A DNA stretch of 64,000 nt from Lenzites betulinus (Eukaryota; Basidiomycota; Agaricomycetes; Polyporales; Polyporaceae), in the NCBI GenBank assembly GCA_022264855.1, contig JABYQU010000055.1, positions 62,001-126,000 of the forward strand, read 5' to 3'. Shown here in pieces: positions 45,014 through 57,154 of the stretch. Below the pieces are notes generated by a model. That model saw only the letters and a list, made by a program, of their open reading frames with translations, made no database searches and was not told the DNA's origin. Each line of letters begins with the position of its first letter. Within the stretch, counting starts at the first letter, position 1. The position numbers and the translations under genes were made by a program.

Positions 45014-45573
45014 ATGCAAGTTCCTCCCGCGCCTCGGCTCCCCGCTGCCGCCATTAGTTCGATCTTCGTGTACCCCGATTCGACGCGTCAACTCGACCCC
45101 TCCAACATATACAGTGATGCAAGAAGACTCGAGTTTATGGGCACCACGATGGCAGAAATGGTCTACCTGCAACTCATGATGGGCCGCTGGCCTCGCGCCA
45201 GCCACCAACAACTACAAGTGAGCTGCGGACAGTGCGAGAGACAGTTTGACGTGAAGATGCTCACGGATATTCTCCTGCACGTAATGTAGATGATGGTCCA
45301 GCGGGACCTCCGCACTCTAATGGAGAGAGCGGTAGCCGCGTACCGGTGGGCCTACCAAGTCGACGGTCCGTTCCCGCCAAACGTGAATCCGCACAGCGCG
45401 ACGGTGAGTCGAGGCGGCTCAGTACTAGAGAGAGCGGGTTTTTGACAGCTGTATGTGAGCAGGAAGCACACCGTATTTTCTTAACTTACGTAGGCGCGTT
45501 GAACGCCACTGGTGGCGAGGGACACCAGCTCGTGAAGGACTGGCTGACGGACCTCGCGCGTGCATTGTTGTAA
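45014..45573 (+). CDS. RNase III-like pseudoenzyme, array gene 1
   Basis: Three exons (45014-45217, 45290-45403, 45463-45573), phase 0, give 142 aa. SIFVYPDST corresponds to the HPS start of an RNase III domain, ARRLEFMGTTMAEMVYL to the signature helix, and GRWPRASHQQLQ to the RFP...EGxL segment. MERAVAAYRWAY and HRIFLTYVGALNATGG match the second motif helix. Compared with E. coli RNase III, the catalytic positions E38, D45, D114 and E117 are R, T, R and L, so cleavage is not expected. No dsRNA-binding domain, signal or targeting peptide is seen. Non-catalytic RNase III folds are known in mitoribosomal proteins, so an RNA-binding or scaffolding role is possible but unproven. Confidence 0.72.
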
Positions 45574-46360
45574 GCATGCTCCTCGACGGAGCGTGCGTCT
45601 GGCTTGTAGCTGTGGGGCTCTTCCTGAAAAGTTTCGGCGTCGAATGTTGTGTTTTCGTTCCCCGGATATGTTTACGTCTCTTGTTTGATACTGTAGCGCA
45701 TAGTTTGTATAATTTCTCGTGGTCGCAATCATCGCTTGACTGTAACATTCCGTCAGGCAATGGCTTATGTTGTATCCGTCGTGATATTTTGACGTACGGT
45801 CTCGAGTTCAGCCATCGAAGGCCGTGCCAGGCGACTCTGACAAGTGGCGTAATATACTGGCCTGCCAATGACAGTGTACATTAGTCCTACATATTCGGCG
45901 GTAAAAGAGGATAGAAAATCACAAACGAACTACGTGCTGGAGTGCTGCAGCACTGACCAATCTGCTCCGCGAGCCTCATGTGCGGTTTGGTATCGAGCGT
46001 CCCTGAGCTCCGACGTCGAAGGTGCCCCTCACATTACCGACTACGGTCACAGCAGCTTTACGCTGGAGCTACGAACCCTGACGTCGAAGATTCTCCGCAG
46101 TATTTTGCCCGCAAACATACTGCGGACCGCACATCCAGCAAATATTCCAGTACCGCAGAGCCCGCGAGACACCAGATGTAGTACTGGCGTTTTGCAGCCC
46201 TTGGTTCGCAGCGACATCTGCAGCATGTCTAGATGGTAGATATAAGCCACAAGTTGCGCGTTATAGCGGGGCACCACTCATCCAGCGTTTCTCTGTCTGT
46301 TGATTTTCCACCCCATCCCCATCCTTTAAGCCGCCTCTTCGTATCATCACTGTAGCCTAC
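45574..46360. other. Spacer between array genes 1 and 2
   Basis: No coding region recognised; holds the promoter of gene 2. Confidence 0.45.
46241..46246 (+). promoter_or_regulatory. TATA box, array gene 2
   Basis: TATAAG lies 120 bases before the ATG, with CTGCAG at 46218-46223 just upstream. Confidence 0.45.
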
Positions 46361-46897
46361 ATGGCACTCGTCCCACCCGCACCCATACTTCCGGGGGATG
46401 CTATCCTGGAGATTTTCGTCTTTCCTGGCGATCCACCGATAGCGCGACCACTGGATGAGAGCAACAGATTCAGCGACAGCAATCGCCTCGAATTTCTTGG
46501 CCGCGTTTTCACCTCCGCGGCGTACACAGATGTGATGTCCAAGCGTTGGGCCTCCTGCACAGGGCACCAGCTCAACGTGAGCACCTAGCCGGAAACACGA
46601 AACAGCATGATGTTGATGTTTAGCGCAGGAAATCGTCGCGAACGCACTCGACGGGTTCATGGAAAGAAATGCTGCTGCATACCAGTGGAGTCAGCGGGTA
46701 CACGGATACCCCCAGGGCTTCGATAGGCGAAGCCTGCCAGTAAGCAGACTTACCGGTAGCATTTCGGTCCACTTGTCTAATGAAGTTGTTCACAGGAAGC
46801 GCGCAGGTTGTTTTGCGTCTACGCGGGTGCAGTCTTCGTCGAACACGGCTTCATCGGGCTCAGAGAGTGGATCGCTCGCCTAGTCGAGGTAGCATGA
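46361..46897 (+). CDS. RNase III-like pseudoenzyme, array gene 2
   Basis: Exons 46361-46576, 46629-46739 and 46796-46897, phase 0, 142 aa. Key blocks: MALVPPAPILPGDAILEIFV, SNRLEFLGRVFTSAAYTDVM, KRWASCTGHQLN, GFMERNAAAYQWSQRVHGYP and EARRLFCVYAGAVFVEHGF. The LEFLG core is the best preserved of the four. The four positions equivalent to the RNase III catalytic acids read N, R, R and C. Same intron sites and exon sizes as its neighbours. The third exon is short and in a different frame from any long open frame, so automated prediction may miss it. Confidence 0.72.
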
Positions 46898-47512
46898 GAC
46901 CTTCGCGGGGGGCTATCTCACTTGACTCTGTTTACGCCTCTTGTACGTCTCGAATCTGCTGCGAATGCCTGTACTATACGAGTGTGAGAATTGTATAAGC
47001 TTCCTGGATGTGTCAAAATGTAATTTTACCGTGCGCATGGGCCCGTCGTTCCGATCCACCACCCTGCACTACTCCGCGATGTTGCACCTTTGCGCCGTTG
47101 ACAACAAAAGCCACGCCGTATCGGCGTCTTTACGGCCCTTCCATTGTCTCTCTGGGGTGAGCGAGCGGCGCGCGGCTGTCGCTTGTGTCCGATCACCCGA
47201 TGCGAGTGTGCTGCAGCGGAGTGTCTTCTCTGGCCTACCGCAGCACTAGCACAAGCTGCATCCCTGCCCACGCACTAGGAGGAGCTGCAGTAGCCCCCAA
47301 GAGCAGCACAAAGGAGAAAAAGGCGAGTATTTCATGCTGTCGCTGCGACACGTTTACCTCGGGTGGCGGAGGGTCTGCGGTACGGGAGCGCCGGACAATA
47401 TAAGGTCGGCTTTCACCGCTGTTCTGCCCGCCACTCCGAGCATACAGAAGGACGTTCAGCATCGAGGAGACAGACTATTGACGGACCTTGTCGCGCGCAC
47501 AGGTATATCTCG
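46898..47512. other. Spacer between array genes 2 and 3
   Basis: No coding region recognised; holds the promoter of gene 3. Confidence 0.45.
47399..47404 (+). promoter_or_regulatory. TATA box, array gene 3
   Basis: TATAAG lies 114 bases before the ATG at 47513; CTGCAG motifs lie further upstream (47210 and 47286 areas). Confidence 0.45.
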
Positions 47513-48078
47513 ATGGCACACTTCCCCCCACCGCCAACAATCCCCGGAGAGGCGCGCCTCGAGGTCTTTGTTCACCCGCAAGCGCTGCCCCCGAATCGCA
47601 CTCTGGAAGAAGACAACAAATTCAGCGACGCCGACCGTATGCAGTATCTGGGCGCGAAGATGGCTGAATTGGCGTACACGGACGTGTTGCGCTCGCGATG
47701 GCCGCGGGCAACTGCGCAGCAGTTGAAGGTGCGTTCACTTCCTTCGACGGCCCGGCCACATGGCGCGCAGTCGTTGGATATCGTTCCGACTTATATAGAG
47801 TTTGCAGGTTCTCGTCAATAGCAGGATGAAAGGACTCATGGAGCGCACCGTGGATGCATACAAGTGGCGCGACCAGGTCCGCGGGTATCCGCCGCACTTC
47901 GATAGCAATCAGCCGGAAGTGATTATAGACCGTACCTGCTTCCATCAACAGTACACCCCCGCTGACATAGAGGATATAGGAGGCTTACCGGCTCTTTCGG
48001 ACCTACGCGGGCGCGGTGCACATCGCCCATGGATATCAGACACTGCAGGAGTGGATCGCCGCGCTCGATCCCGTATGA
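47513..48078 (+). CDS. RNase III-like pseudoenzyme, array gene 3
   Basis: Exons 47513-47728, 47808-47918 and 47980-48078, phase 0, 141 aa. MAHFPPPPTIPGEARLEVFV leads to ADRMQYLGAKMAELAYTDVL, SRWPRATAQQLK, LMERTVDAYKWRDQVRGYPP and EAYRLFRTYAGAVHIAHGY. Positions equivalent to the catalytic acids read D, A, R and R; the otherwise retained Glu of LEFLG is Gln here. A longer upstream frame exists, but this ATG aligns with the other three genes and follows the TATA box at a similar distance. The second intron has an unusual GTGATT donor. Confidence 0.72.
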
Positions 48079-48896
48079 CAAAGGTTACCTAGTACAGGAG
48101 GGAGGTTGATGACATACGTTAATTACACATTCAACATGCTATAATTACGCTTGTACGGCTTATCGTAACTTGAGGGTGGATAGATAGAGAAGTAAGCTTA
48201 CTGGTTTATCGATATAGGGGCTACTATGCCATCAGCCGCACAGTGCTGCGTTATGAGGACCTCGGAGTACGATTGAGTCATTGATAGAAGGGGTTAATAG
48301 TTTTTCCCCACAGAGATCTGCATTGGTGTCAATGTAATGCAGCAGCAGCTTGCTGCGACCTACAAGTCCGCTGTTCCGCAGACCGATAATTAAGCGCTCG
48401 TATAACGATGTGCAGGAATATTAATAAACACTTACCGATGTGACCATTTATTGTGGCTATAAGGACCTACGCTAGCTTTTGTAGAACATCTGTAATGTTG
48501 GGGCACGACGATGTCAGCCTAGGCCTAGTTCCTGGTCACGATACTCACAAGTTAGACCAACCAACCAGTGAGCACTGCTGCAAGATCGAACCCGCTGCTT
48601 GCAGTTTGATGCACTATGAGCTACTGTTCAGCTGTCAACACTGCATACGGTCCGCTGGAACTGCTGATACACACCCATCATCTAAGAACCGACGTTCCTA
48701 GTCTCGCAGACCCGGTGGCAGCAGTGTGAGTATCGCATGCGAGCAACGTGCCTATGCAAGATGTCAGAGAAGTACTGCAGACAGCGGAGAGTTGGGGATA
48801 AATACCGTCCTAGGCTGATCTCATAGACACCCGCCCTCGTCCCCTCGCAACCCACCCAGTATTCGCTACTCACCAATATTTCCACACTTCGACGCA
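48079..48896. other. Spacer between array genes 3 and 4
   Basis: AT-richer, no coding region recognised; holds the promoter of gene 4. Confidence 0.45.
48798..48804 (+). promoter_or_regulatory. TATA-like box, array gene 4
   Basis: ATAAATA lies 99 bases before the ATG, with CTGCAG at 48775-48780 just upstream. Confidence 0.4.
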
Positions 48897-49451
48897 ATGC
48901 TCATTCCACCTGCTCCTGAAATCCCCAGCGACGCCTACCTGGAGGTCTTCGTCCATCCTAGCGGCGTACCATACGTCGATCCTACCAGCCGTTTTAGCAA
49001 CGTTAATCGTCGCCTCGAGGAGCTGGGTCGGAAGATGGTCGACTTGGCCTACATGGATGTCATGTTCACCCAGTGGCCGAGATCGCTAGCCAACGAGCTG
49101 AGCGTGCGTACACTTTGTGTAGTGTATTGGTGCACATACGTGATGCAGGAGTACTGACGAACCCCTTCAAAAGACGCTGGTCACCGTCACAGAGAATGGT
49201 TTCATGGAGAGGGCGGTTACGACTTACCAGTGGAAGTCCTTGATCCGCGGCGCTCCGCCCGGTATTGACAAGGAGAGCACCGAGGTATGTCTAGCTTGAT
49301 CAGCATGCTTCCCCCGCGTTAAAACAGGCAGCTGATAACATTGCATATCTAGGAATCCATCCGCATCTTCCGCACATATGCTGGAGCCGTTCACGTCGCG
49401 CACGGGTACGACGTGCTGAGAGACTGGATTAAGGCTCTCGCCACCATCTAA
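48897..49451 (+). CDS. RNase III-like pseudoenzyme, array gene 4
   Basis: Exons 48897-49103, 49174-49284 and 49353-49451, phase 0, 138 aa. It reads MLIPPAPEIPSDAYLEVFVH, then RRLEELGRKMVDLAYMDVM, TQWPRSLANELS, GFMERAVTTYQWKSLIRGAP, and ESIRIFRTYAGAVHVAHGYD followed by WIKALATI. This gene shows the HPS-type start (EVFVHPSG) most clearly. Catalytic-acid equivalents read R, R, R and R. Exon 2 is 111 nt, exactly as in genes 2 and 3. Like the others it would be a stand-alone RNase III fold without an RNA-binding domain. Confidence 0.72.
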
Positions 49452-50011
49452 AGATGTTGCTGACGCAGACTTCTGCTGCGTTATGCCGTGCTTTTGTGAC
49501 CTGACGATTTGTGGTTCGAACGCCCCGATATTGTTCGAGTATCTGACCACTTGTAGTGCTTGACTTCCACATTTCTGCTGAGGATTCCCTGGTTTCGTGA
49601 ATGCATATACATTAGTAGATCGATCGTACATGTGGATTGAAAACTCAAGATACCTTGAACTCGCTGTGATTCTGGGGGAAACGCAAGGTCTCGTCAACGA
49701 GTCCTGCGGCTGCCCGGCATCCCAAGGGGCGCGTGGCAAACAATGCCGATATTATCGGAGCGCCTGCGCTTCCTGGAGCAGCCGAACGGGGACGCTGCGC
49801 GCCGCGGTATATTCTACATCTTGCTTTCCTGCTTCCGCAACGAAGGAACCAACATCTGGTGCATGCTGTTTTACGCTATCTAACGGGTGTCTACACGAGA
49901 CAACACGCAGCTTCATAACCGCTTAGGTAGATTATCCCTGGGCAACGTACCGGCTGTCATCTGCGCGTAAGGCTGGTTTGCGGGCCTGACGTTGAAACTT
50001 ATAGAGCCAAC
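49452..50011. other. Intergenic between array and MON2
   Basis: About 560 bases; no coding region recognised. Confidence 0.45.
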
Positions 50012-53000
50012 ATGAGCTCTCTGGCATTTCTGGTTACGGAGCTACAGGTATGTGCTACTATCAGGATGTCAAGGCATACAATGACCTTTGCTTGAGTCTC
50101 TAGCAAGCGAGACTCGAAGGAAACATCCAGACGTTCGGGAGGTACGCTTGCGAAGCCATACATCCACCTACCGCCCTATCTCCACCCTCCACACCGCTCA
50201 GACGTCTTTAGGCAGCTGAGAAGTCTCTGGCAATACTGCGCTCATCCCCTGAACAAGCCACTGCAAACCTAGCATCTGGTGTGTATATTTCGATGTGCCC
50301 CTGTAGTCTCCCGGTGTCGCCCTGCTGCAAGTTACGCCCCCTTGATTGGAGGTATTGACCTCTCTTGCTAGATGGCCCTCAGTCTGATGACCTTCTACGC
50401 CCGGTCTTCATGGGATGCGCGACCAAGAACGCGAAGGTCGTCGCAATATCGCTTGGGTCTTTACAGCGGCTCATCGCGTTGAAGGCTGTTCCGCAGTCAG
50501 CGGTCCCTCTAATCATCAGCACGATGGGTGACTGTATCAACCAAGGCGTCGATATTCAGCTGCGCATCCTTCAGACGCTCCTCTCTCTCATTACCAATTT
50601 CCCGGCGGTACATGGACAACTTCTAGGTGACGTGCGTTGACAAATGACGTATCCGTAATATAACACGAACTGAAGCTTTATATAGGCGCTGTTGCTATGC
50701 TTTAGGTTGCAGGAGTCGCGGATCGCGGTGGTGTCTTCTACGGCTGCGGCTACATTGCGCCAGTTGGTGATGTTCGTCGTGGACAAGGTCGTGGACGAAG
50801 ACCGTAAAGACGAACTTACGAGCGCTGACAAGATTGAGGCTGTACTACCCAATGGGGCCACCACAAGACTAGGGCCCTCCTCTCACGATGCGTATGCCGT
50901 GTTTGAAGACCTGTGTCTGCTTGCAAACTCCGAGCATCCCCGCTTCTTGAAGCTTGAGTCATTGCGGAAGACCTTCGCTCTTGAATTGATCGAAAGTGTT
51001 TTGACGAACTACCATGACTTATTCCGCAAGGTAGGCTGTGCACGACTTTTCCCGAATGTCTTTATGTCTAAATATTATATAGCATGCAGAGCTACTGCTC
51101 TTGCTCCAGCATCATTTGTGTCCCCTTGTACACAAGTCTCTCTCCGATCGCCCTAACTTCCCTCTCACATTACGCTGCACGCGCGTCGTATTCCTCCTGT
51201 TGAAACAATTCTCACTCGAACTCAAGACGGAATCCGAGGTCTTCCTTATGCTGCTTATTAGGATCATTGGCGCAGAAAGTAGCGACGCGGATCCTTCTGA
51301 AAGCGCACAAGGCCATCCAACGCGGCCTTTATGGATGCGTGTGCTCGCAATGGAGATCATGCGTGGGTATGTTCACAGTATCTCTGGGCATACATCATCT
51401 TCTCATTGTCGATGAATAGCCTATGCAGTGACGCAGAGCTCATGCGCAACGTTTGGGATCGATATGACGCGGAAGACGGAGGCTCGAAGGTGTTCACGTC
51501 GCTCATCACCGCTCTGAAGAGGCTCATAACAGAGCGCCCACAACTGCTCGGAGTGTGCCAGCAGATGTTTGGCGTAGGTGTTTCGACGCATCCCTCCAGC
51601 GCCAGCACGGAAAGCGTGTACGGACTTGACGTTGGAGGTGTCGCTGGAATGGTCGCTAGCGCAGCCAGCGCGACCGTGTCCGGAGTTGCCAACATGATTT
51701 CAACCGAAGCAGGCTTGAGTGTGCAAGGCTCTGCCATGAAGTTGCAATGGTATGTTCTAGGTCCTACGAATTGCCGTCGAACCTCACACTTCGCTTCAGT
51801 ATCGACCAGCTCGATAAAGCCGACTCACCGCCGATCCCGGAGGCCTACCTCTACCTACTAGGCGTACAGTGCCTTGTTTCGCTCTGCGAAGGGTTTGCAA
51901 CATTCACAGCCCCCCTATACAACTCAATCATGGTGCAGAAGCCCCGATCGGCGGGAGAACCTGTCATCCGTGCACCTCCCGCCCTCGACCTCGCTAAGTT
52001 GCCAGCCGAGGACCCTGCCACCAGACAACTGCGCGCGGTACACAACATGGTTGAGAGCGGATGGCCCGCTCTCCTCGCGGCCATCTCTTTCCTCATCTCC
52101 ACGAACCTGTCCGACGAACTGTTTGTCGATGTGCTCGCAAGCTATCAGGCGTTGACGACTGTGTCTGGCATGCTGGGCCTTACGACTCCGCGCGACGCTT
52201 TCTTCACTAGCCTGGCTCGGATGGCTATCCCTACGCGCGTTGTATCAAGCATTGACACATACATGCCCCTCGAGCCCAGCACACCACGCACGGCGGCCAG
52301 CGCCATTTCTGAGAGCTTCGGCGTTACGCTACCCGGCACGAACTCCCAACCGCCTGGGCTTTCAGAACGCAACATGGCATGTCTCAAAGTCCTTGTCGCT
52401 AGCGCCCTGTTCCTCGCCGGCAGCCTTGGCGAGAGCTGGTTCGACATCCTTGAAGCGCTACAGAACGCCGATTACGTGCTGACGATGAAGGGAGCGCGAC
52501 CGCCGACGAACAAGCGCAATACAATCGGGCCCGGTGCTCCCCCATCGCGCAGTGTGTCAACAAGTGGATCCTCTCCACAGCTCGCATCCTCCGCTTCGGG
52601 CCAGCCGTCACAGTCGCCCCAGTCCAGACATCCGCTGTTGACCGATCTGGATCCCGAAAGCCTGCAGCATGCGATTCAGAGGCTGTTTGACGCGTCGAAG
52701 AACCTCGACGATGATGCGTTCCGCTTTTTCGTGAACGCGTTGTGTAAGCTCAGCGCGGAGATGATTGGGATGCAGTCCGAAGGGGCTGAGCTTGTAGCTG
52801 AGAATGAGTCGTCCGAGGAACTCGCTTCCGCTGCCATGCTCTCGCCCCCGGTCGACTCTGCTCATCGCCGCCGGGTCAGCGGGATCCATCTACCTCGTAC
52901 ACTGGTGCGTGGTTTAACCCCCTGCTGATAGGCTAAGTTGCTGACTCACGCTCGACAGCGCACGGGTGACTTCGGGGTCAGCAAGCTGGGAGGAGTGGCC

Positions 53001-56000
53001 ATGCTCAATATCCATCGCCTCATCTATCGCTCGCCAGACGTCGCGTGGGACCCGGTCACCGTCCACCTGCTTTCTGTTGTTCGTCATTCGCATGCACCGC
53101 CCACTATTCGCACCCAGGCGGCTCGTGTACTGGACGACATACTGGTTGTCGTTCCTCGGAACATATCAACAACAGGAGAACTCCAGCCCAAGGTCCAGCG
53201 AAGGGTGTTGGATGTGCTTGCACAGCAGGTCATTCCTGATTCGTCTGTCAGCAGTACCACGACTGTCGAGATTCGGCGTATGGGTCTCGAGACGCTACAC
53301 CAGATCCTGCAATCGTCTGGACATACACTCGTGGTCGGGTGGGAAACGATCTTCGAGATGTTGGGTAGCGTCTGCAAGTCTGCGCCGGCTCCCTCCATTG
53401 CAACGACTCCTGTCGCGTCACCCTCACCTCTACAAGAGTTGGGCAGGAGCCGCCCTCCACCTCTCGGTTATCTCAACGAAAAAGGATACACGTCTTTGGT
53501 CAAGATAGCCTTTCAATCGCTCACTCTCGTCTGCGACTCTCTTTCGTCCCTGTCTCCCGAGCACCTTCGGCTGTGCATCACGACGCTAGGTCAATTCGGG
53601 CGACAAGCGGACACCAACATCGCCCTGACCGCGGCGGAGAGTCTGCTGTGGGGTGTCTCCGACTCGATTCAGGCGAAGCGCAGGGAAGAAGACAAGGAGC
53701 CCGAGTACAACGCGCTATGGATGTCCCTCCTGCTTGAAGTGCTTGGACTCTGTACGGACGCGCGGCCCGAGGTACGCGTTGGGGCGATCCAGACGCTATT
53801 CCGGACGCTACAGCTCTATGGCGCAACCTTGAGCTTAGACACCTGGGACGAGTGCATCTGGAAGGTTACATTCCCGCTCCTCGACTCCATCACAGCTTCA
53901 ATGCGACGAAGCTCTGCTCCCGCACCACAGGGCGAGCCGCCCGTAGCCGCGGTGGTGGTCCCTGACCTGCAATGGGACGAGTCTAAGATCCTGGCGCTGC
54001 AATCCATTGGGTCTATCTTCCATGACTTCCTGACGACGAAGATCATGCTGCTCGACTCCTTCACCAAAGCCTGGGAGGTCTTTGTCGGCCATATCAAGGA
54101 CTCATGGCTGCACGACAACCGCACTATCACTGCGCCTGCCTTGAGGTGTCTGGAGAAGGCGATCCGGTCGTGCTCAGCAACCGAACAGCTCAAAGTCCGC
54201 ACGGGAGAAGCTCTAGAGATAGCATGGCGTGCATGTGATGAGATGGGCGGCGTCGTGCTTGAGCAAGGTCCATCGTCGCCTTCAGGGAAGACGTCGGGCA
54301 CTGGTGACCCAGACGTCAAGCCTCTGACGCAGGAAAGCCTCATGGCGTACGTCGACATGATTCGATGCACTCGCAGCGTCGGCCGGCAATTGGAGGATCG
54401 AGAGTGGACCCTGGAGCGTCTCACGCGTCTGATGACAATTCTCAAAGGTGCGTCGATTGCCAGCGCAACCGTTTGAACTGAGCTCTGACGTGCTATCAGG
54501 CGTCCTCACATACCCCAGTTCTCCTGACTTCAGGCCGGATATCGACGCGTTAAGTCCAGTGCAGGTGAGCACCCCCCACCCGACGTCGTGCCTGGCATAA
54601 TGAAAACATCTCAATAGAGTGTCGTAATGGAAGCCGTGGATAGCATTGAACTCTCTGCGCCAGGCGTCGCCTCCCTCGTCCTGCGTGACCTCTCCGAGTA
54701 TGCGACCCTTCCCTTCCTGGCGGCCTTCGACATCCCGGCCGCAGCGCCATCTGCTACGTCGAGGGCGGGCCGGACTGGTCCCAGCCGCGTGACATACATC
54801 GCTCTGTCCAAGAAGGCCATGCCGCAGCTGGTCGAACTCTTTCTCCGCTTCAAGGACGACGCGGCCATTTACGGAGATGGAACTGTCGAGGCACTGTTTG
54901 CGGTACGCCCTGTCGAACAACCTATCGGCTGTTGCCTCATCAATGTCTTTATCAACAGGCGTACTCGATACCTATCAAGATGAAGTATGAGTGTCCCGCG
55001 CCCTCGAAGTTTGGCAAGGACCAGCCATTGTGGAAGACTGCAACGACGAGTTTCTTGCGCATTATCAAGGAGTGTGGCTTGCACGTGCGGAAGCTGCAAA
55101 GCGGTACGCATTCGGAAACATCCAATGCTTCATATCTGACCGCCCATCCATCAGATATCTCCGCTGACCGCATTGAGGGCATATGGAGACAGGTCGTTGA
55201 CACCTTCCGCGGCGGTATCCTCGCGGACTGGTCAGTGGAGTACACCTGTGGAGGAACACCGCTGACGTCTTCCGTGCCGTTCTAGTTCCGCTGCCGAACA
55301 CTTCTCCCTCGATGTGCAAGAAGAAGAGGAAAACTTCGACCTATCGCTCGTGGCCTCGCTCGAAATCGACGTTGTCCCGTATCTAGGGGACCCATCCGTT
55401 CCGGACTACATTATCTCCCAGCTGGCTCGTGTCTTGCAGCACGGAAGTCAACTGCGGGCAAGTGAGGACGACCTCCCGCCGTCACCGACTTCCCTTCCTG
55501 ATGAGCCAGTGCCCACCGGAAAGGCAGCGGAAGATCGGCCCTCAAAAGAGTTAGGCAAGCTCGAGTGGTTCGGTGACGGGTCCATTGGCATGGGGACGAC
55601 AGCACCGGGTAGATTCCTCCCTAGGGAACGTTTCTCCTATTGGTGTTTCGATCTGCTGTTCCTCATTTGTTCTGACACCTCGCAAGGTAAGTAAATTACC
55701 TCTAAAGATTGCCAGACGGTGCATATACTGAGCGTCTCGGGATACAGACCAAATACCCTCTCGGAAGCGGATCGCAGCCCTATCGTTACCATCGTTGTTG
55801 GAGCGCTGTCGGATGACGCTGGTTGGTTACATTGCAGATGAATCTCTGCGCGGAAACCTCCCCTTCCCTCGGTGAGCCTCTCCTGGGTACGTAATGCGGA
55901 CTGAACTAATGTTGTCCTTCCAGAGCTCGAGAGGAAGAGCTACTGTACGTTCTCCGCAAGCTCCTTGCGTTGAAGCTGTGGCCGGGGACGCTCTGGGCGG

Positions 56001-56433
56001 CGTTATCCGACTCACCGTCAACCTACGCTGTGGAACAGCCTCGTAAGCACCCTACTGCTTATCTGAATTGCATGTAGCATGTAACTGAAGGCTGCAAACA
56101 TTGACAGATGTCGATCAGTCCTTGCCTCCTTCTGAGCTCATCGCGGATGCAGTCAAACGCTCGACGAAGGCACATTTGTTCCACTTCTATCCCATATTGT
56201 GCGAGATCGTCGCCGTCCCGCGCAAGACCCCGACAGCATGGGTTATGTCCTCCGCACCACGCACTGCGTCGTCCCCCCGCGAGGCTACTGCGAGCGATGC
56301 GCGGAACAGCATGAGTCTTGCGGATGTCGCAAAGGGCGCGGCGAGCGAAGGGCACGCAGTCGAGCTAGATGCCAGGGCGCTCGTGAAAGAATGCTTGAAG
56401 GAAGTGGGCCGGGAGTTGGGTGTAGGGCACTAG
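50012..56433 (+). CDS. MON2: MON2-like trafficking scaffold (large Arf-GEF-related protein)
   Basis: A long multi-exon gene from ATG 50012 to TAG 56433. The start splices as MSSLAFLVTELQSLASETRR, KHPDVREAAEKSLAILRSS and DLLRPVFMGCATKNAKVV, the N-terminal DCB-type repeats. Then come QLRILQTLLSLITNFPAVHG and RLQESRIAVVSSTAAATLRQ. FEDLCLLANSEHPRFLKLES and TFALELIESVLTNYHDLFRK form the HUS-box-like region. A long helical-repeat body and a C-terminal part ending VKECLKEVGRELGVGH follow. MON2 relates to BIG/GBF Arf-GEFs but lacks a Sec7 domain, and none is seen here. It works with Dopey at the trans-Golgi/endosome in membrane trafficking. Low-complexity Ser-rich linkers lie around 52520-52640. Confidence 0.88.
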
Positions 56434-56531
56434 ACTCTAGAGCGGATTCGCACATCTGTTTTCACCATCGGCGTTGTTGTTGTCTCAGTTCACATCGCGT
56501 ATATCGTACACCTCCTCGCTTGTAGTAATCT

Positions 56532-57154
56532 CTACGGATCTTCACACCCCTTCGCCTGCCTCAATGCGGAGGTCCGGGCACTGAGGGCACGGGTTCCCGC
56601 AGGTCTTCCTCCGTCACGCCCATGACCGTCAGCAGGTCCTGCTTCTTGAAGAGCCGCGCCGTTTGTATGGCGGTCGGGGTGCCGAGGCGCGGGTTTCCTC
56701 CACCCTCTACCAGGACCCGCACGACTTCGTCGTGCCCTTTGAAAACTGCGCCTGCGAGCGGCGACTGCCCCTGGTCGTTCGTGGCGTTCGCGTCTGCGCC
56801 CCTGGCAAGCAGTTCCTTCACAAGAGCCGCGTGGCCGTTGTAAGCAGCCAGCATAAGCAGCGTGTTTCCTGTATCGCAGGTATAGGGGCCGGTAATGAGC
56901 GACTGCGGTGGACAAGATCGAGCGCGATGACTGAGAACAGACCCTTGTCGTTGGTGAGATTAGGGGGCAGTCCCGCTTCCACGGCTTGCAGCAGGAGCTC
57001 GGATTGGTTGTCTCGCGCTGCATCAAACATCCTATGTGCGAAATCGAGCGTTGCTTGCGGGATGTTTGCTGCGGATGCTTTAGGATCTGCCTACGATCAA
57101 CAGTCAGTTTCCAGCGGGAAGGCATACAACATTTGTTCTGAGGGAATCTACCAT
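56532..57154 (-). CDS. Small ankyrin-repeat protein
   Basis: The spliced minus-strand product begins M-ADPKASAANIPQATLDFAH and continues MFDAARDNQSELLLQAVEAG, LPPNLTNDKGNTLLMLAAYN and GHAALVKELLARGADANATN. DQGQSPLAGAVFKGHDEVVR and an ending near VMGVTEEDLREPVPSVPGPP follow. These are about three ankyrin repeats, a protein-binding scaffold. About 150 aa is near the size of Yar1-type proteins that chaperone a ribosomal protein, but assignment to that group is only a suggestion. The first coding exon appears to hold just the ATG (57152-57154), followed at once by a GTAGAT donor; this start should be treated with caution. Confidence 0.75.

Noticed and set aside
45425..45868. 147-codon minus-strand frame
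   Set aside because: Antisense to exon 3 and the 3' flank of array gene 1; no motif.
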